Below, one piece after another: positions 5,420 through 5,622 of a stretch of DNA of 5,622 nucleotides (the first letter of the stretch is position 1; each line of letters begins with the position of its first letter). The translations under genes were made by a program, and so were the position numbers. Origin of the DNA: Gammaproteobacteria bacterium. Lineage in GTDB: Bacteria; Pseudomonadota; Gammaproteobacteria; UBA9214. The stretch is taken from positions 1 to 5,622 of the forward strand of contig DAOVYA010000123.1 in assembly GCA_030635865.1 (NCBI GenBank), written 5' to 3'. Below the pieces are notes generated by a model, which saw only the letters and a list, made by a program, of their open reading frames with translations, did not search any database and was not told where the DNA came from.

Positions 5420-5622
<203 letters not shown>

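Overview
The window looks like a chromosomal housekeeping region from a free-living, non-enteric gammaproteobacterium of moderate GC content. SuhB, SecD, SecF, YajC and the Tgt tail all follow the Escherichia coli family proteins closely in length and motifs. The arrangement of suhB facing secF-secD-yajC-tgt is, from memory, the one seen in Pseudomonas. The species cannot be named from this sequence.

Left part (1-836, + strand): a likely envelope-stress or regulatory module. It starts with the last codons of a gene that is probably an ECF sigma factor. A membrane-spanning zinc-finger anti-sigma factor overlaps that gene by 23 nt, and a small exported DUF3106-like protein follows after one nucleotide. 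The exported protein is built almost entirely of four 18-residue repeats. The layout suggests a translationally coupled sigma / anti-sigma / periplasmic accessory operon.

Middle (837-2162): a 95-nt gap with a possible extended -10 promoter, then a complete suhB (inositol-1-monophosphatase family, also a Nus-type factor in E. coli). After suhB come 430 nt containing a perfect 9-bp hairpin, a 12-bp palindrome and an orphan 73-codon ORF with a good ribosome binding site. A weak hairpin plus T-rich run at the end of this stretch may terminate the converging sec transcript.

Right part (2163-5622, - strand): the 3' end of tgt (queuosine tRNA modification), then yajC, secD and secF in transcription order. 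YajC, SecD and SecF form the accessory complex of the SecYEG translocon, which uses the proton-motive force to help pull proteins across the inner membrane. Both intergenic gaps inside yajC-secD-secF are exactly 20 nt. The tgt-yajC gap is 97 nt and carries GC-rich inverted repeats.

Most of the window is ordinary core genome. The less ordinary items are the 18-residue repeat protein, the anti-sigma factor with its C-terminal aromatic motif, and the orphan small ORF with its hairpin. I see no mobile element, CRISPR array, tRNA or rRNA.
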